Assembly: GCA_002780005.1 (NCBI GenBank)
Contig: PEWV01000013.1
Location: 1-62,490 of the forward strand
Source: Candidatus Aquitaenariimonas noxiae
Lineage (GTDB): Bacteria > Omnitrophota > Gorgyraeia > Aquitaenariimonadales > Aquitaenariimonadaceae
Reading direction: 5' to 3'
DNA length: 62,490 bases
Below the pieces are notes generated by a model. The model saw only the letters and a list, made by a program, of their open reading frames with translations. It was not told the DNA's origin and made no database searches. A program made the position numbers and the translations under genes. Positions 62,350 to 62,490 of this stretch are shown piece after piece. Every line of letters begins with the position of its first letter. Within the stretch, counting starts at the first letter, position 1.

Positions 62350-62385
62350 ACATGCATGCCTAGATATTAGTTTAGACGGGAAGTT

Positions 62386-62490
62386 TTTTACGAGGAGGAA
62401 ATCGGTTTCAAAAAGGATGGGCATTGTCCGAACCCGCCATTGCATCAGTGGCGGGTGAGTTATGCCCATCCCCGATTTCTGACGAGTAAA
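62386..62490. repeat. Long palindromic element at window end
   Basis: Nested stems: GAAATCGG (62398-62405) with CCGATTTC (62472-62479), GGATGGGCAT (62415-62424) with ATGCCCATCC (62462-62471), and ACCCGCCA (62432-62439) with TGGCGGGT (62449-62456). The outer bases TTTACGAG and CGAGTAAA at the edges also roughly pair. It may extend past the window. Confidence 0.65.

Overview
The window looks like chromosomal DNA of an uncultivated Gram-negative bacterium. The cell envelope genes (BamA, Skp, LpxD, an LpxC-FabZ fusion, LpxA, LpxI, LpxB) show a lipopolysaccharide-type outer membrane. The LpxC-FabZ fusion, the PA2779/PA2778-type gene pair, a short FtsH-like protease, several AT-rich palindromic repeats and the general gene order most remind me of candidate phylum Omnitrophota (OP3, near the PVC group). 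This is an inference from memory; no database search was run. TGA, TAA and TAG all act as stops, and several genes start with GTG or TTG.

Region 1 (1-16.1 kb) is AT-rich by eye and holds a surface-glycan locus: a DegT-type aminotransferase, a radical SAM/SPASM protein, two GT4 glycosyltransferases, three SAM methyltransferases, a membrane sulfatase-fold enzyme, a heparinase II/III-like lyase, a type I phosphodiesterase-fold enzyme, a secreted beta-propeller and a WecB-type UDP-GlcNAc 2-epimerase. A truncated glycosyltransferase remnant lies at 5.8-6.0 kb. Region 2 (16.15-23.05 kb) has tRNA-Thr followed by a foldback element that repeats the tRNA tail, an MFS transporter, a tiny Cys-rich protein, an ASKHA/DUF4445 protein, purN, a geranylgeranyl-reductase-like flavoprotein, eno, ftsB, a candidate structured RNA and the initiator tRNA. 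Region 3 (23.1-33.7 kb) carries a PA2779/PA2778-type pair, purB-purC-purM-purD-purE, a YrdC/low-molecular-weight phosphatase fusion, rpiB, glyA, a dCMP deaminase and nrdR.

Region 4 (33.6-45.5 kb) has a SurA/PpiD-like chaperone on the minus strand, a c-di-GMP-I riboswitch with terminator before a VanZ-like membrane protein, a class II aldolase, hisG, a 31-residue COX24/bS22-like basic protein, a TPR protein, split transketolase genes separated by an FtsH-like protease and an unknown exported protein, ispE, a SpoVG protein with an inserted zinc ribbon, and tRNA-Gln. Region 5 (45.6-62.0 kb) is housekeeping: glmU-prs-rplY-pth-rpsF-ssb-rpsR-rplI-dnaB-bamA-skp-lpxD-lpxC/fabZ-lpxA-lpxI-nadE, then lpxB and a Gfo/Idh/MocA oxidoreductase on the opposite strand. 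The last 450 bases hold no convincing gene but several large inverted repeats.

Functionally the window joins de novo purine synthesis and one-carbon supply (purN, purBCMDE, glyA), UDP-GlcNAc supply (glmU) feeding lipid A (lpx genes) and outer-membrane assembly (bamA, skp), and a surface polysaccharide locus. The most unusual signals are the riboswitch, the multi-helix RNA before the initiator tRNA, the zinc-ribbon SpoVG, the protease inside the transketolase operon, and the foldback repeats.
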